From assembly GCA_964444365.1 (NCBI GenBank), contig CAYUHJ010000006.1:1-64000 (forward strand): a DNA stretch of 64,000 bases, read 5' to 3'. Below the pieces are notes generated by a model. It saw only the letters and a program-made list of their open reading frames with translations. It ran no database searches and was not told the origin of the DNA. Of the stretch, positions 24,824 through 32,974 are shown one piece after another. Position 1 is the stretch's first letter; each line of letters starts with the position of its first letter. Source of the stretch: CAYUHJ01 sp964444365. GTDB lineage: Bacteria; Planctomycetota; Planctomycetia; Gemmatales; Gemmataceae. The translations under genes and the position numbers were made by a program.

Positions 24824-25099
24824 ATGCCGCAACGACCTTCCCCACGGTGGCCGTCCCGAATCGTCGGCCGCCCGCTGGGTTCCTCTCCCGGTCTGCTGAC
24901 GAACCGCCTGAAGGCGGTCGACCCGCTCGCGCCGCTGAAGGCCGAAGCCCCCGACGCCGACGGCATCCGCCGCGGGCTGGTGGCCAAGGTCAAGCAGCTC
25001 ATCGCCGACGGCGAGTACGACCTGTCCGACCGCTGGCAGGCGGCCGAACAACGACTGTTGAACCGGATCGGAGATTTTACCGCACGCGGTCTGGATTGA
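24824..25099 (+). CDS. Small protein resembling anti-sigma factor FlgM C-terminus
   Basis: The product is 91 residues. Its C-terminal half (IRRGLVAKVKQLIADGEYDLSDRWQAAEQRLL) has the pattern of the FlgM sigma-28-binding helices (xIxxGxYxxxxxxxAxxLL). The N-terminal half is basic and Pro-rich. No flagellar genes are nearby, so the role is uncertain; this is a resemblance, not an identification. ATG 24824 is chosen because the region before it lacks protein character. Confidence 0.55.
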   Translation: MPQRPSPRWPSRIVGRPLGSSPGLLTNRLKAVDPLAPLKAEAPDADGIRRGLVAKVKQLIADGEYDLSDRWQAAEQRLLNRIGDFTARGLD

Positions 25100-25104
25100 T
25101 CTTT

Positions 25105-25200
25105 CTCCCTCCCCCTTGAGGGGGGAGGGTTGGGGTGGGGGTGAAAGCTTCACCACTCAAGCAACCCCCACCCTCACCCTCCCCCCTCCCAGGGGGAGGG
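25105..25200. repeat. Family J imperfect palindrome
   Basis: Arms at about 25105-25142 (CTCCCTCCCCCTTGAGG...) and 25164-25200 (its approximate reverse complement) flank a 21-bp spacer. It follows the small FlgM-like gene and precedes the insertion sequence by about 90 bp. Confidence 0.8.
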
Positions 25201-25290
25201 AACCAGAATCAATACAACTCGCGCGGAGTGCAGCCCCGGCGTCGCCACCGGTCGGTTTCCGCCCCCGTCGAAACGTCGCTTCACCCGGTG

Positions 25291-25315
25291 GGGTGTCCCT
25301 ACTGTTTGGGGCGGT
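25291..25315. repeat. Left terminal inverted repeat of the IS
   Basis: The sequence starts GGGTGTCCCTACTGTTTGG and matches the reverse complement of 26667-26691 at 24 of 25 positions. The direct duplication ACCCGGTG precedes it at 25283-25290. Confidence 0.93.
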
Positions 25316-25320
25316 GTTCG

Positions 25321-26621
25321 TTACACGGCGACCCAGAGGGACGGCCAGGCCGGGGTTTGGCTCATCGCCCGGAGCTCCGCCAGCGGGCCGACGTGCGCTA
25401 CCCGCCACCGCGCGCCCGTCCGCTTCATCCGCAGGTTCACCACCTGCTTGATCCCCCCTTCCACCGCGCCGCTCCCGATGCTCCGGCCCGCCGCCAGCCG
25501 CTCCGCGTAACCCACCCGCGTCGGGTGCTGCGTCGCGTACCCCGCCAGGTCCACCAGCGGGTCCGTTGCCGCGTCCGGTGGGACCGCCGCGAACGCCCCG
25601 CCCAGCCACCGCTCGAACCCCGCCTTGCCCTCCGACAGCACCGCCCGACGCCCGGCCTCGCACCGGCCGCGGATCGCCTCGGCCGTCCCGCCCATCGCCG
25701 TCATGGCCCGGTTGACGTGGTCCAGCAGGTGATAAATGTCCAGCACCCCGGCCGCCTGCGGCAGGTGGTCCGCGGCCAGGTTCCAGATCCACTCGGCCCC
25801 GTCGCCCAGGACCGTCACGGCCGGGGTCGTCGTCACCCCCAGCCGGTCCGACTCCCGCCGCAGACGCGCGCCGAACGCCTCCGCCTCTTCGATCGCGGCG
25901 ACGACCGAGCGGACCGTCGGCGCGGGCAGGTCGCGCTGGTCCCACTCGTCCGGGGTGGCCGGCGAGCCCGCGTTTCGCCTCAGAAACAGGGCCAATTTGA
26001 CGTCCCGCCAGCCGTCGAGGGCGTTCACCTTCCCGGCGTCGATCAGGACTTCGACCTCGCCCGCGGCCGTCGCGAACGCCGCCGCATCCGGCCGGTCGGG
26101 GCGACTCTCGGCCGCCCGCCGGGCCTCGGCGTGGGTGGTCCGGCGGATGAGTTCGTCGTCGACGGTCCACCCGCAGAACTCGGTCAGCACCTGCTGGGCG
26201 CGGGCGAACGAGTGGTCGATGCCGGCGAGGGTGACGAGGCGGCGGGCGTGGCGGGTGAGGAACCCGTCGACGCCGAGGAGGTCGTCGGCCGGGAACGCGC
26301 CGCCGGCGGCGGGGTGCCCGAGGTACGGGCGGTGCACGGCGACCGGCCCGAGGGCGGTGGTCACGACCCGGGGCTTGCGGCCCTTGGACCGGTACCCGGG
26401 GACTTTTTGGGGGCGGCGTCGGCGCGGGCCGGGAGGGCGTCGGCGAGGGTGTCGCGGAGGAGCTGGCGACCGCGGTCGAGGGCGAAGGCTTCGCAGGCGT
26501 CGAGAACGGTGCCGGGCGCGGCGGCGGCCCCGACGCGGTTGAGTTCCTGAAGGTACGCGATGGCCCGCTCGTACTGGAGGCGCTCGGCGTCCGTGTGGTA
26601 TTCGACGGTCAGGGCGGGCAT
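25321..26621 (-). CDS. ISKra4-family transposase, two frames joined by -1 frameshift
   Basis: The first frame starts at ATG 26621 (MPALTVEYHTDAERLQYERA) and runs 86 codons to a stop at 26361. The main body is in the -1 frame and ends at 25321. The junction lies at the run CCCCCAAAAAG (26413-26403 on the minus strand), a plausible slippery site, after which the text continues PGYRSKGRKPRVVTT. The main frame has the acidic triad of a DDE enzyme: IDAGK, GDGAEW and VEGGIKQVVNLRMKRTGARW. The family is recognised from these blocks and the element structure. Use of programmed frameshifting is inference; a simple mutation would give the same picture. Confidence 0.85.
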
Positions 26622-26666
26622 CCGTACCTCCCGGAGAGTGGTGGGAACCGACGATACCCGCGAACG

Positions 26667-26691
26667 ACCGCCCCAAACAATAGGGACACCC
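26667..26691. repeat. Right terminal inverted repeat of the IS
   Basis: The repeat mirrors 25291-25315 with one mismatch (ATTG versus ACTG in the outer-to-inner reading). The duplicated target ACCCGGTG follows at 26692-26699. Confidence 0.93.
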
Positions 26692-26729
26692 ACCCGGTGA
26701 CCCGAGTCGCCGGTTCGCCCAGCGCCCGC

Positions 26730-26735
26730 TATAAT
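26730..26735 (+). promoter_or_regulatory. Likely -10 box for the Fur-family gene
   Basis: An exact TATAAT lies 39 bases before the GTG start codon. No good TTGACA is seen 16-18 bases upstream; the expected position (about 26707-26713) is only some 15 bp from the IS end plus duplication. It stands out strongly in this G/C-rich DNA. Confidence 0.6.
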
Positions 26736-26774
26736 AACGACGTGTGTCGGCCCCCCAGCCCACGGAGGCGAACC

Positions 26775-27260
26775 GTGTCGCTGCCCGCTGTCAGCGTGTC
26801 CCTGACGCCCGAAGAGAAGTTCCGCGAGTTCCTCGCCAGCCGGTCGAAGCCGCAACGGTTCACCGACCCGCAGCGGGAGCTCGTCCGGCACATCTTCGAG
26901 AAGCACAAGCACTTCGACACGGAAGAACTGCTCGCCGACCTGGCCCGGATCGGCAGCCGGGTGAGCCGGGCGACCGTCTACCGCACGCTGACGAAGCTCG
27001 TGGACGCCGGCCTGCTCCGGCGGATCGAGGTCGGCACCCGGACGATGTACGACCACGACTACGGCTACCCGCAACACGAACACCTCGTGTGCGACATCTG
27101 CCGGGACATGATCGAGTTCCAGCACCCGGCGATCGACGCGGCCCTGGAAGCGGTCGCCGCCCAGCACGGGTTCCGGCCGGACGGCCACACCCTCGTCGTC
27201 CGCGGCACCTGTGCCGCCTGCAACGCCGAACGCGCCGCCCGCCGCCGGCTGGTGATGTAG
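26775..27260 (+). CDS. Fur-family metal/peroxide-responsive repressor
   Basis: The product is 161 residues. The winged-helix DNA-binding part has HKHFDTEELLADLARIGSRVSRATVYRTLTKLVDAGLL. The dimerisation part has DYGYPQHEHLVCDICRDMIEF with the His and first CxxC, and CAACNAE with the second CxxC that together make the structural zinc site. Whether it senses iron (Fur), zinc (Zur) or peroxide (PerR) cannot be decided. GTG 26775 follows a CGGAGGCG ribosome site; the open frame extends upstream into the IS but is a shadow. The IS insertion immediately upstream may alter its expression. Confidence 0.92.
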   Translation: MSLPAVSVSLTPEEKFREFLASRSKPQRFTDPQRELVRHIFEKHKHFDTEELLADLARIGSRVSRATVYRTLTKLVDAGLLRRIEVGTRTMYDHDYGYPQHEHLVCDICRDMIEFQHPAIDAALEAVAAQHGFRPDGHTLVVRGTCAACNAERAARRRLVM

Positions 27261-27288
27261 GGGGTGGGCCTCCGGATTGTGGCACTTC

Positions 27289-27418
27289 GGCGAGCCGCCC
27301 ACGCCAGTGGGCGGGTTGACGACAGCAAGGGGCCGGACTCGTGCTGGCCCTGGCGAGCCGCCCACGCCAGTGGGCGGGTGGACGACTCTGACCCGCCCAC
27401 TGGCGTGGGCGGCTCGCC
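27289..27418. repeat. Family H: three copies of a 28-bp unit, one inverted
   Basis: GGCGAGCCGCCCACGCCAGT... occurs at 27289-27316 and 27352-27379 in direct orientation and at 27391-27418 inverted. Each unit also has an inner GCCCAC/GTGGGC dyad. Copies 2 and 3 form an 11-bp-loop hairpin. The 433-bp gap 27261-27693 holds only this and the next repeat; no gene is supported. Confidence 0.9.
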
Positions 27419-27479
27419 GACATCCCGAGGGACACCCGATGTTGCAGGGCGACGCAACGATTCAAGTGTGGCCGATTCA

Positions 27480-27578
27480 GTAGGTCACTCGCTCCGCGAG
27501 TGACTGCGCGTCAGCGCTCGAAAACGAGTGTTGCGTTCTCGGGACATGAGCCCGCAACTCGCGGAGCGAGTTGCCTAC
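27480..27578. repeat. Family K imperfect palindrome with T-run
   Basis: GTAGGTCACTCGCTCCGCGAG near 27480 is mirrored at 27553-27578 with a few differences. The distal arm itself folds (AACTCGC-GGA-GCGAGTT) and is followed by CCTACTTTTT, so it may terminate plus-strand transcription before the kinase gene. Confidence 0.7.
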
Positions 27579-27693
27579 TTTTTCACTCACTGCGTCGCCC
27601 TGCCCCTGTGGGCCGTCGCTTGGTGAAGTCCCGCCCGTTCGGTACACTGGTCGGAAGAACTCCGCCGTCCCGAAGTTCTGGCCGGAACTCGCT

Positions 27694-29484
27694 ATGCCCG
27701 ATTCGTCCCCGGACCCGGTGCGGACCGTCCGCGTGGCCCCGGTCCGCCCGTCCGCGCCGGACCTGGACACGACCGACTACGAACTGTCGTTTTCCGGGAT
27801 CGCGTTCCAGCCCGCCTCGACCCGCTTTCACCCGCCCTCCCCGGACGCCACCGCGGCCCGCCGGATCGCCCTCGACCCCCAGGCCCGGGAACTGTTCCAG
27901 CAGCGGATGCGGCTGTGCTGCCTGATTGCCGCCGTCCCGTTCGGGTTCTTCGTCACCTGTTCCGCGACGAACTTCATCGAACTGTTCGGGCGGGAGACCG
28001 TCGGCTGGCCGGGGCTGGTGCTGTCGGCGTTCACCCTGTCGTGGCTGGCCGGGTCCGGCGCGCTGCTCGCCACCCGCCGGCACCGCACCGAGACGTTCCT
28101 CCGGGCGATGGAGATCGCCGTCTTCGGGATGATGGCGGCGTGCTCCGCGTACTGGCAGTTCGCGGTGCTCACGGCCTACCCGCTGAACGGGTTCGAGGGG
28201 AGCGGCCACGAGACCGCGTCCGTGCTGGCGTCCGCCCTGATCGTGTACTTCGTCTGGTTCGTGCTCATCGTGTTCCACGGGGTGCTGGTGCCGAACACGC
28301 CGGGCCGGGGGGCGGCCGTCGCCGTGGGCATGTGCGTCGTCGCCCTCGCGATCAGCGCCGTGGCGGTCGTCGTCCACCCCCCGACCGCCCGCCACGCCCT
28401 GGAGCTGTACGCGATCTCCGTCACCGTGCTCGGGGCCGGCGCGGGGCTCAGCGTGTTCGGCACCGCCAAGACCCAGGCCCTCCAGTTGGAAGTGCTCTCC
28501 GCCCTCGAAGCCGTCCGCGAACTCGGGCAGTACCGGCTGCGCCAGAAGCTCGGGATCGGCGGCATGGGCGAGGTCTACCTCGCGGAGCACAGCCTGCTGA
28601 AGCGGCCGTGCGCGGTGAAGCGGATTCACCCCCGGCTGTTGAACAACCCGGAGCAGGTCCGCCGGTTCGAGCGGGAGGTCCAGGCGACGGCGCAACTCCG
28701 CCACCCGAACACGGTCGAAATCTACGACTACGGCCGGGCCGACGACGGCACCTTCTTCTACGCGATGGAGTACGTCCCCGGCGTGAGCCTCGAAGACCTC
28801 GTGGGGAAGTACGGCCCGCTGCACCCCGACCGCGTCGTCCACGTGCTGCGCCAGGTGTGCGCCGCGCTGCGGGAGGCCCACCGGCACGGGCTCGTCCACC
28901 GGGACATCAAGCCGTCGAACATTCTCGTGTGCGCCGACGGGCCGCAGCACGACCACGTCAAGTTGCTCGACTTCGGGCTGGTGCAATCGCTCATCCCGGA
29001 GGAGGCCGCCGCCGACCAGAAGCTGACGCGGGAGGGGCTGATCGTCGGCACGCCGGAGTACATGTCCCCGGAGCAGGCGACCGGCGGGACCCTCGACGGC
29101 CGCAGCGACCTGTTCAGTGTCGGCAGCATCGCGTACTTCCTGCTCACCGGGAAGGAGGCGTTCCACCGGGGGAACTCGGTGAAGACGCTGCTGGCGGTCG
29201 TCGGCGAGGAGCCGCCGCCGATCGCCGACCTCAACCCGGCGACGCCCGACGACCTGGCCGGGATCGTCCGCAAGCTGCTGGCCAAGGACGCCGCCGACCG
29301 CTACCAGACCGCCGGCGCGGCGAAAGCGGACCTCGCCAGGTCCAGCTGTGCCGGCAAGTGGACCGAAGACCGGGCTGCCGAGTGGTGGGCCACCCGCGCG
29401 GAGGCCACAGCGCAAGCCGACGCGGACCTGTACGCCCAGCCGACCCGCGAATCCCCCGCGGTGCCGAGCGGGTCGCGGGGGTAG
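27694..29484 (+). CDS. Membrane-embedded Ser/Thr protein kinase (Hanks type)
   Basis: The product is 596 residues. Residues about 75-260 form six or so membrane spans; the kinase domain follows at about 278-545 and is therefore C-terminal to the membrane part, the reverse of the PknB order. Visible kinase motifs are LGIGGMGEVYLAEH (Gly loop), CAVKRI (catalytic Lys, about 307), HRDIKPSNI (about 401), DFG (about 426) and GTPEYMSPEQ. All catalytic residues are present. The tail after the kinase is short with no sensor domain, so signals would enter through the membrane part. ATG 27694 is chosen; the frame is open upstream. Confidence 0.93.
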   Translation: MPDSSPDPVRTVRVAPVRPSAPDLDTTDYELSFSGIAFQPASTRFHPPSPDATAARRIALDPQARELFQQRMRLCCLIAAVPFGFFVTCSATNFIELFGRETVGWPGLVLSAFTLSWLAGSGALLATRRHRTETFLRAMEIAVFGMMAACSAYWQFAVLTAYPLNGFEGSGHETASVLASALIVYFVWFVLIVFHGVLVPNTPGRGAAVAVGMCVVALAISAVAVVVHPPTARHALELYAISVTVLGAGAGLSVFGTAKTQALQLEVLSALEAVRELGQYRLRQKLGIGGMGEVYLAEHSLLKRPCAVKRIHPRLLNNPEQVRRFEREVQATAQLRHPNTVEIYDYGRADDGTFFYAMEYVPGVSLEDLVGKYGPLHPDRVVHVLRQVCAALREAHRHGLVHRDIKPSNILVCADGPQHDHVKLLDFGLVQSLIPEEAAADQKLTREGLIVGTPEYMSPEQATGGTLDGRSDLFSVGSIAYFLLTGKEAFHRGNSVKTLLAVVGEEPPPIADLNPATPDDLAGIVRKLLAKDAADRYQTAGAAKADLARSSCAGKWTEDRAAEWWATRAEATAQADADLYAQPTRESPAVPSGSRG

Positions 29485-29515
29485 AATGGGGCGAGGTTCC
29501 ACCGGAGGGCTCGAC

Positions 29516-29752
29516 ATGAGCGTGATCCAGATCGATGCGGCGTTCCGCGACCGACTGCTCGCCGCCGGCGAAGCGGAGTTTCGCGACGAATCCGGACGGG
29601 TGATCGGGCGATTTACCCCGATCGCCGACCCGAGTCGGGTTGTCGACGACGAACTCGGCATGACGGACCTCGAACTCCGAGACGCACTCGACCCGAACCG
29701 GAAGACGTTCACCACCGCAGAAGTTCTCGCTCATGTTCGGGGGTTGTCGTGA
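29516..29752 (+). CDS. Putative antitoxin of a RelE/ParE-type pair
   Basis: The product is 78 residues from ATG 29516 after a GGAGGG site. It is acidic and Arg/Glu-rich (RDRLLAAGEAEFRDESGRVIGRFTPI), followed by a C-terminal segment (TDLELRDALDPNRKTFTTAEVLAHVRGL) that fits an antitoxin's toxin-wrapping helix. It overlaps the toxin-like gene by four bases (GTGA). Family membership is inferred mostly from this pairing. Confidence 0.7.
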   Translation: MSVIQIDAAFRDRLLAAGEAEFRDESGRVIGRFTPIADPSRVVDDELGMTDLELRDALDPNRKTFTTAEVLAHVRGLS

Positions 29753-30015
29753 CGCGAATCGAATGGACCGACGCCGCCCGCGACCAGCTTGCCGACATTT
29801 GGGTCACGGCTTCGGTGGGGGATCGGGACGTCATCGAAGCGGTGGTTCTGGCAGTCGAACGGGATCTCATTCTCAACCCCTATCGCGTCGGCGAGTCGCG
29901 GTTCGACTGGATCCGATTCGAGGCCCGTGGCCCGCTCGGATTTTGGTTCGAGGTCACCCCGCATGGGGACCGGGTCCGCATTTTCCGCGTCCGCCGTCCC
30001 CCCCGTCGCCGGTGA
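29749..30015 (+). CDS. RelE/ParE-superfamily toxin-like protein
   Basis: The 88-residue product starts with GTG at 29749. It has the family layout: IEWTDAARDQLADIW (helix start after the first strand), a helical middle, NPYRVGESR, and the strands IRFEARGPLGFWFEVTPHGDRVRIFRVRR. RelE-type toxins cut mRNA in the ribosome and ParE-type toxins block gyrase; which applies is unclear. Translation is coupled to the upstream antitoxin-like gene. The tail is very basic (RRPPRRR). Confidence 0.78.
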   Translation: MTRIEWTDAARDQLADIWVTASVGDRDVIEAVVLAVERDLILNPYRVGESRFDWIRFEARGPLGFWFEVTPHGDRVRIFRVRRPPRRR

Positions 30016-30073
30016 CGGACCGGCCCGTCCTCCGTATCCCTTCTGCATTGCCGAACGTCGACACGGAGCGTCC

Positions 30074-31009
30074 ATGCGTACAGTCATCACCGGCGGGGCG
30101 GGGTTCGTCGGGTCGCACCTGTGCGAGCGGTTCCTCGCCGAAGGGCACGACGTCATCTGCGTCGACAACTTCCTGACCGGCCGGCCGGAGAACGTCCGGC
30201 ACCTGCTCGCGAACCCGAAGTTCAAGATCGTCGTCCACGACGCCAGCACGCCGCTGTACCTGGACGGGCTGATCGACAACGTCCTGCACTTCGCCAGCCC
30301 CGCCAGCCCCGTCGACTACGTCAACACCCCGATCCAGACCCTGAAGATCGGCTCGCTCGGCACGCACGTCGCCCTCGGCATCGCGAAGGCGCACCGCGCC
30401 CGGTTCCTGATGGCCAGCACCAGCGAGGTGTACGGCGACCCCCACGTCCACCCGCAGACGGAAGACTACTGGGGCAACGTCAACCCGGTCGGCAAGCGGA
30501 GCATGTACGACGAGTCCAAGCGGTTCGCCGAGGCCATGACGATGGCGTACCACCGCGAGCACGGGGTGAACACGCACATCGTCCGCATTTTCAACACCTA
30601 CGGCGAGCGGATGCGGCTCGACGACGGCCGGGTGCTGCCGAACTTCGTGGGCCAGGCGCTCCGCGGCGACCCGCTCACGGTGTACGGCGAAGGCCAGCAG
30701 ACCCGCAGCTTCTGCTACGTCAGCGACCTCGTCGACGGCATCTACCGGCTACTGTTCACGGACTACCACATGCCGGTGAACTGCGGGAACGCGGTCGAGA
30801 TCACGATCATGGAGTTCGCCCAGGAGATTCTGAAGCTGACCGGCAGCCAGAGCCCGATCGTGTACGAGCCCCTCCCGCCGGACGACCCGAAGCAGCGCAA
30901 GCCCGACATCACGCTGGCGAAGAAGCTCCTCGGCTGGGAGCCGAAGGTCGGCCGCGAGGAAGGGCTGAAGCGGACGCTCGAATACTTCCGGGGCAAGCAC
31001 GGGAAGTAA
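30074..31009 (+). CDS. UDP-glucuronate-decarboxylase-type SDR
   Basis: The 311-residue product starts MRTVITGGAGFVGSHLCERFL with the GxxGxxG loop. It has DNFLTGRPENV, the Ser region (MASTSEVYGDPHVHPQ) and the YxxxK (MYDESKRFAE), RIFNTYGERMRLDDGRVLPNF and QTRSFCYVSDLVDG, a set shared with UDP-xylose synthases (UXS), which turn UDP-glucuronate into UDP-xylose. Related dTDP-glucose dehydratases share many of these blocks, so a different nucleotide-sugar function is possible. ATG 30074 directly precedes the fold. A family A repeat follows. Confidence 0.88.
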   Translation: MRTVITGGAGFVGSHLCERFLAEGHDVICVDNFLTGRPENVRHLLANPKFKIVVHDASTPLYLDGLIDNVLHFASPASPVDYVNTPIQTLKIGSLGTHVALGIAKAHRARFLMASTSEVYGDPHVHPQTEDYWGNVNPVGKRSMYDESKRFAEAMTMAYHREHGVNTHIVRIFNTYGERMRLDDGRVLPNFVGQALRGDPLTVYGEGQQTRSFCYVSDLVDGIYRLLFTDYHMPVNCGNAVEITIMEFAQEILKLTGSQSPIVYEPLPPDDPKQRKPDITLAKKLLGWEPKVGREEGLKRTLEYFRGKHGK

Positions 31010-31059
31010 GCGGCCGTCCGGCCGCACTCAGGAAGGGTCCTTCAACCACTTCGCGTCGA

Positions 31060-31240
31060 AACTCAACACCCACGAGAGCCGCGACCGCCAGGGAGCGGCC
31101 GCTTCCTGGGTCGAATCGCGCCATTGTTGGGTGAAGTACCATCGGTTGAGGGAAGGGATTTCACCGCTGGGGCGGCCGCTCCCTGGCGGTCGCGGCTCCC
31201 GGTCAGATCGCCACAATACGAAGTCTTCGATGGACGCTTC
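31060..31240. repeat. Family A dispersed palindrome, copy 3 (long form, inverted)
   Basis: The arms are 31074-31102 and 31172-31199. The whole block including flanks is the approximate reverse complement of 4700-4890, for example TTCGTATTGTGGCGAT-type flank words and the CAACACCCACGAGAGCC end. It lies between two convergent genes. Confidence 0.9.
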
Positions 31241-31242
31241 CC

Positions 31243-31824
31243 CTACCGCTCGTCCGGGGTCGCCCACTTCCCGTCCGGGGCGGGGCCGGGGGCGGACAGG
31301 GCGGGGAACACGTCGGGGACGGTCGCGGCGACACGGATTAGGGCGCGGTGCGGCGGGCGGAGGAACCCTTCCCGCACGAGGTGGTCCGCCCACGCGAGCA
31401 GGGGGTCGAAGAACCCGGCGGAGTTGAGCAGGACGACGGGCTTGGCGTGGATGCCGAGTTGCGCCCACGTGAGGATCTCGAACAGTTCGTCCATCGTCCC
31501 GTACCCGCCGGGCAGGGCGACGAACGCGTCGGACCGGTCGGCCATCAGGGCCTTCCGCTCGTGCATGGTGCCGACTTCGACGAGTTCGGTCGCCCCGGCG
31601 TACGCGAGTTCCTTCTCGGCGAGGCTGGTGGGAATGACGCCGAGGACGTGCCCGCCGGCGGCGACCGCGGCACCGGCCACCTCGCCCATGAGCCCGACGT
31701 TGCCGCCGCCGTAGACGAGGCCCGCCCCGCGGGCGGCGAGTTCCGCCCCGAGGGCGCGGGCGGCGGCGGCGTGGCGGGGGTCCGACCCGTGCCGGGACCC
31801 GCAGAAGACGCAGACGCGGTACAC
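31243..31824 (-). CDS. LOG-family protein (cytokinin-riboside monophosphate hydrolase type)
   Basis: The 193-residue product has VFCGSRHG at the N-terminus, GGGNVGLMGEVA, ERKALM and the signature PGGYGTMDELFE. LOG proteins release free bases from nucleoside 5'-monophosphates; in bacteria the in-vivo substrate is usually unknown and some were once called lysine decarboxylases in error. It precedes no obvious partner gene; the upstream neighbour is a secreted protein 22 bases away. Confidence 0.9.
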   Translation of the reverse strand: MYRVCVFCGSRHGSDPRHAAAARALGAELAARGAGLVYGGGNVGLMGEVAGAAVAAGGHVLGVIPTSLAEKELAYAGATELVEVGTMHERKALMADRSDAFVALPGGYGTMDELFEILTWAQLGIHAKPVVLLNSAGFFDPLLAWADHLVREGFLRPPHRALIRVAATVPDVFPALSAPGPAPDGKWATPDER

Positions 31825-31846
31825 GACCCCTCCGCCCGGAACCCGG

Positions 31847-32386
31847 CTACTTCTTCTCGTCCGCTTTCTTCTCGTCCTTCTTCTTGTCGTCCTTCTTCGG
31901 CTCCGGCTCCTTCACGACCGGGTCTTCGAGCACGCGCTGGATGATCGCGTACTTGATCTTCAGGTCGGATTCTTTCGCCTTCGCGGCGGGGATGTCCTTC
32001 GGCCGGACGAGCACCAGGGTGACGAGGTCGCCGGGCTTGAGGTCGGTCTTGTCCCCGGCGTACCCCGGTGCCCCCTTCGGCAGCTTGAACGGCTCGAGTT
32101 CCTTGGCCGTCAGCGGAACCTTTTTGCCGGTCAGCCCGTTGAACTTCGGCCCGATCTTGACCCACCGGGTCAGCCCGCCCTCGGCGAAGGTGTAGGACAG
32201 GTCGTCGAACTTGTTCTTGGCGACCGGCACCTTGAGCGTCACCTCGTCCCCGGCCGCCTTCTTGATCTCGAAGGTGACTTCCTTCGCCTTGGCGTACTTC
32301 GACCAGTCAGTCTCGGGCTCGGCGGCGACGGCGGCCATGCCCGCGGCCAGCGCGAGGGCGGAACAGATGCGGACGGAACGGAGCAT
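31847..32386 (-). CDS. Exported hypothetical protein with Lys/Asp-rich tail
   Basis: The product is 179 residues with a signal peptide (MLRSVRICSALALAAGMAAVAAEPE). The mature part has a beta-rich centre (EVTFEIKKAAGDEVTLKVPVAK, RWVKIGPKFNGLTGKKV, DLVTLVLVRPKDI) and ends in a charged tail of KKDDKKKDEKKADEKK type. No domain is recognised. The signal peptide suggests a periplasmic location. Confidence 0.7.
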   Translation of the reverse strand: MLRSVRICSALALAAGMAAVAAEPETDWSKYAKAKEVTFEIKKAAGDEVTLKVPVAKNKFDDLSYTFAEGGLTRWVKIGPKFNGLTGKKVPLTAKELEPFKLPKGAPGYAGDKTDLKPGDLVTLVLVRPKDIPAAKAKESDLKIKYAIIQRVLEDPVVKEPEPKKDDKKKDEKKADEKK

Positions 32387-32510
32387 AGGGGCGGACTCCC
32401 GGCGGATCGGGCCACTGTGCCCATGCTATCGGAAAGCGGCCGCGGAAGGGAAGAAAAACCGCCCGGCGAGGGGCGCGGCGTCAGCCCGCCGTGACGGGCA
32501 TGGTAGTCAA

Positions 32511-32879
32511 CTACTTCTTCTTTTTCGGGGCGGTCAGTTCCACCAGGGAGCCGATGGTCTTGAACTCGGACGGGGTCAGGACGCCGTCGGCGTTGCGGTC
32601 CATGATGTTGAAGATGTTCTTCAGGTCCGGCGGGGTGGCCTTGCTCTTCTTCGTCACCGGGAGTTTGGCTTCCAGGGCGAGGAACTCGTCGAGCGACAGC
32701 TTGCCGTCCGGCTTCTCGGCGGGCTTGTCCGCGGGGGCGACGTCGAGGAGTTTGAACAGCTCGGCCGGGTCGGTCGGGAGCGGCTCGGCCTTCTTTGTCT
32801 TCGGGGTATCGGCGTCCGCGGCGACCGCGGTGAGGGCGAACGCGGACACGGCGACGGCGCTACACAGGACGCGACGCAT
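32511..32879 (-). CDS. Exported EF-hand protein (second of tandem pair)
   Basis: The 122-residue product has a signal peptide (MRRVLCSAVAVSAFALTAVAADA) and at about residues 94-106 the canonical calcium loop DRNADGVLTPSEF (D-x-N-x-D-G-x-L-x-x-x-E). An earlier degenerate loop may lie around DGKLSLDEFLAL. The neighbouring gene is a clear paralogue. ATG 32879 begins the signal peptide; the longer frame upstream overlaps the neighbour. Confidence 0.8.
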   Translation of the reverse strand: MRRVLCSAVAVSAFALTAVAADADTPKTKKAEPLPTDPAELFKLLDVAPADKPAEKPDGKLSLDEFLALEAKLPVTKKSKATPPDLKNIFNIMDRNADGVLTPSEFKTIGSLVELTAPKKKK

Positions 32880-32974
32880 GACGACCTCCGGGTACGGACG
32901 GGACTCAAGAGAGAGAGAGATGACGCCGCGGGTCCGTCCGATGCCACGCGAGGGGACGGACCCGCCGGGAGGAC

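Larger units (their letters stand above)
25291..26691 (-). mobile_element. Complete ISKra4-type insertion sequence with 8-bp target duplication
   Basis: The element is 1401 bp. It is bounded by 25-bp terminal inverted repeats with one mismatch and by an exact duplication ACCCGGTG at 25283-25290 and 26692-26699. It carries one transposase gene on the minus strand, split over two frames with a slippery site. Ends, duplication and catalytic residues are intact, so the copy looks recent and possibly active. Its right end is about 38 bp upstream of the -10 box of a Fur-family gene. Confidence 0.93.

Noticed and set aside
27289..27418. Three copies of a 28-bp repeat considered as a mini CRISPR array
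   Set aside because: One copy is inverted, spacing is 35 and 11 bases, and no cas genes are near. It fits a palindromic repeat cluster.
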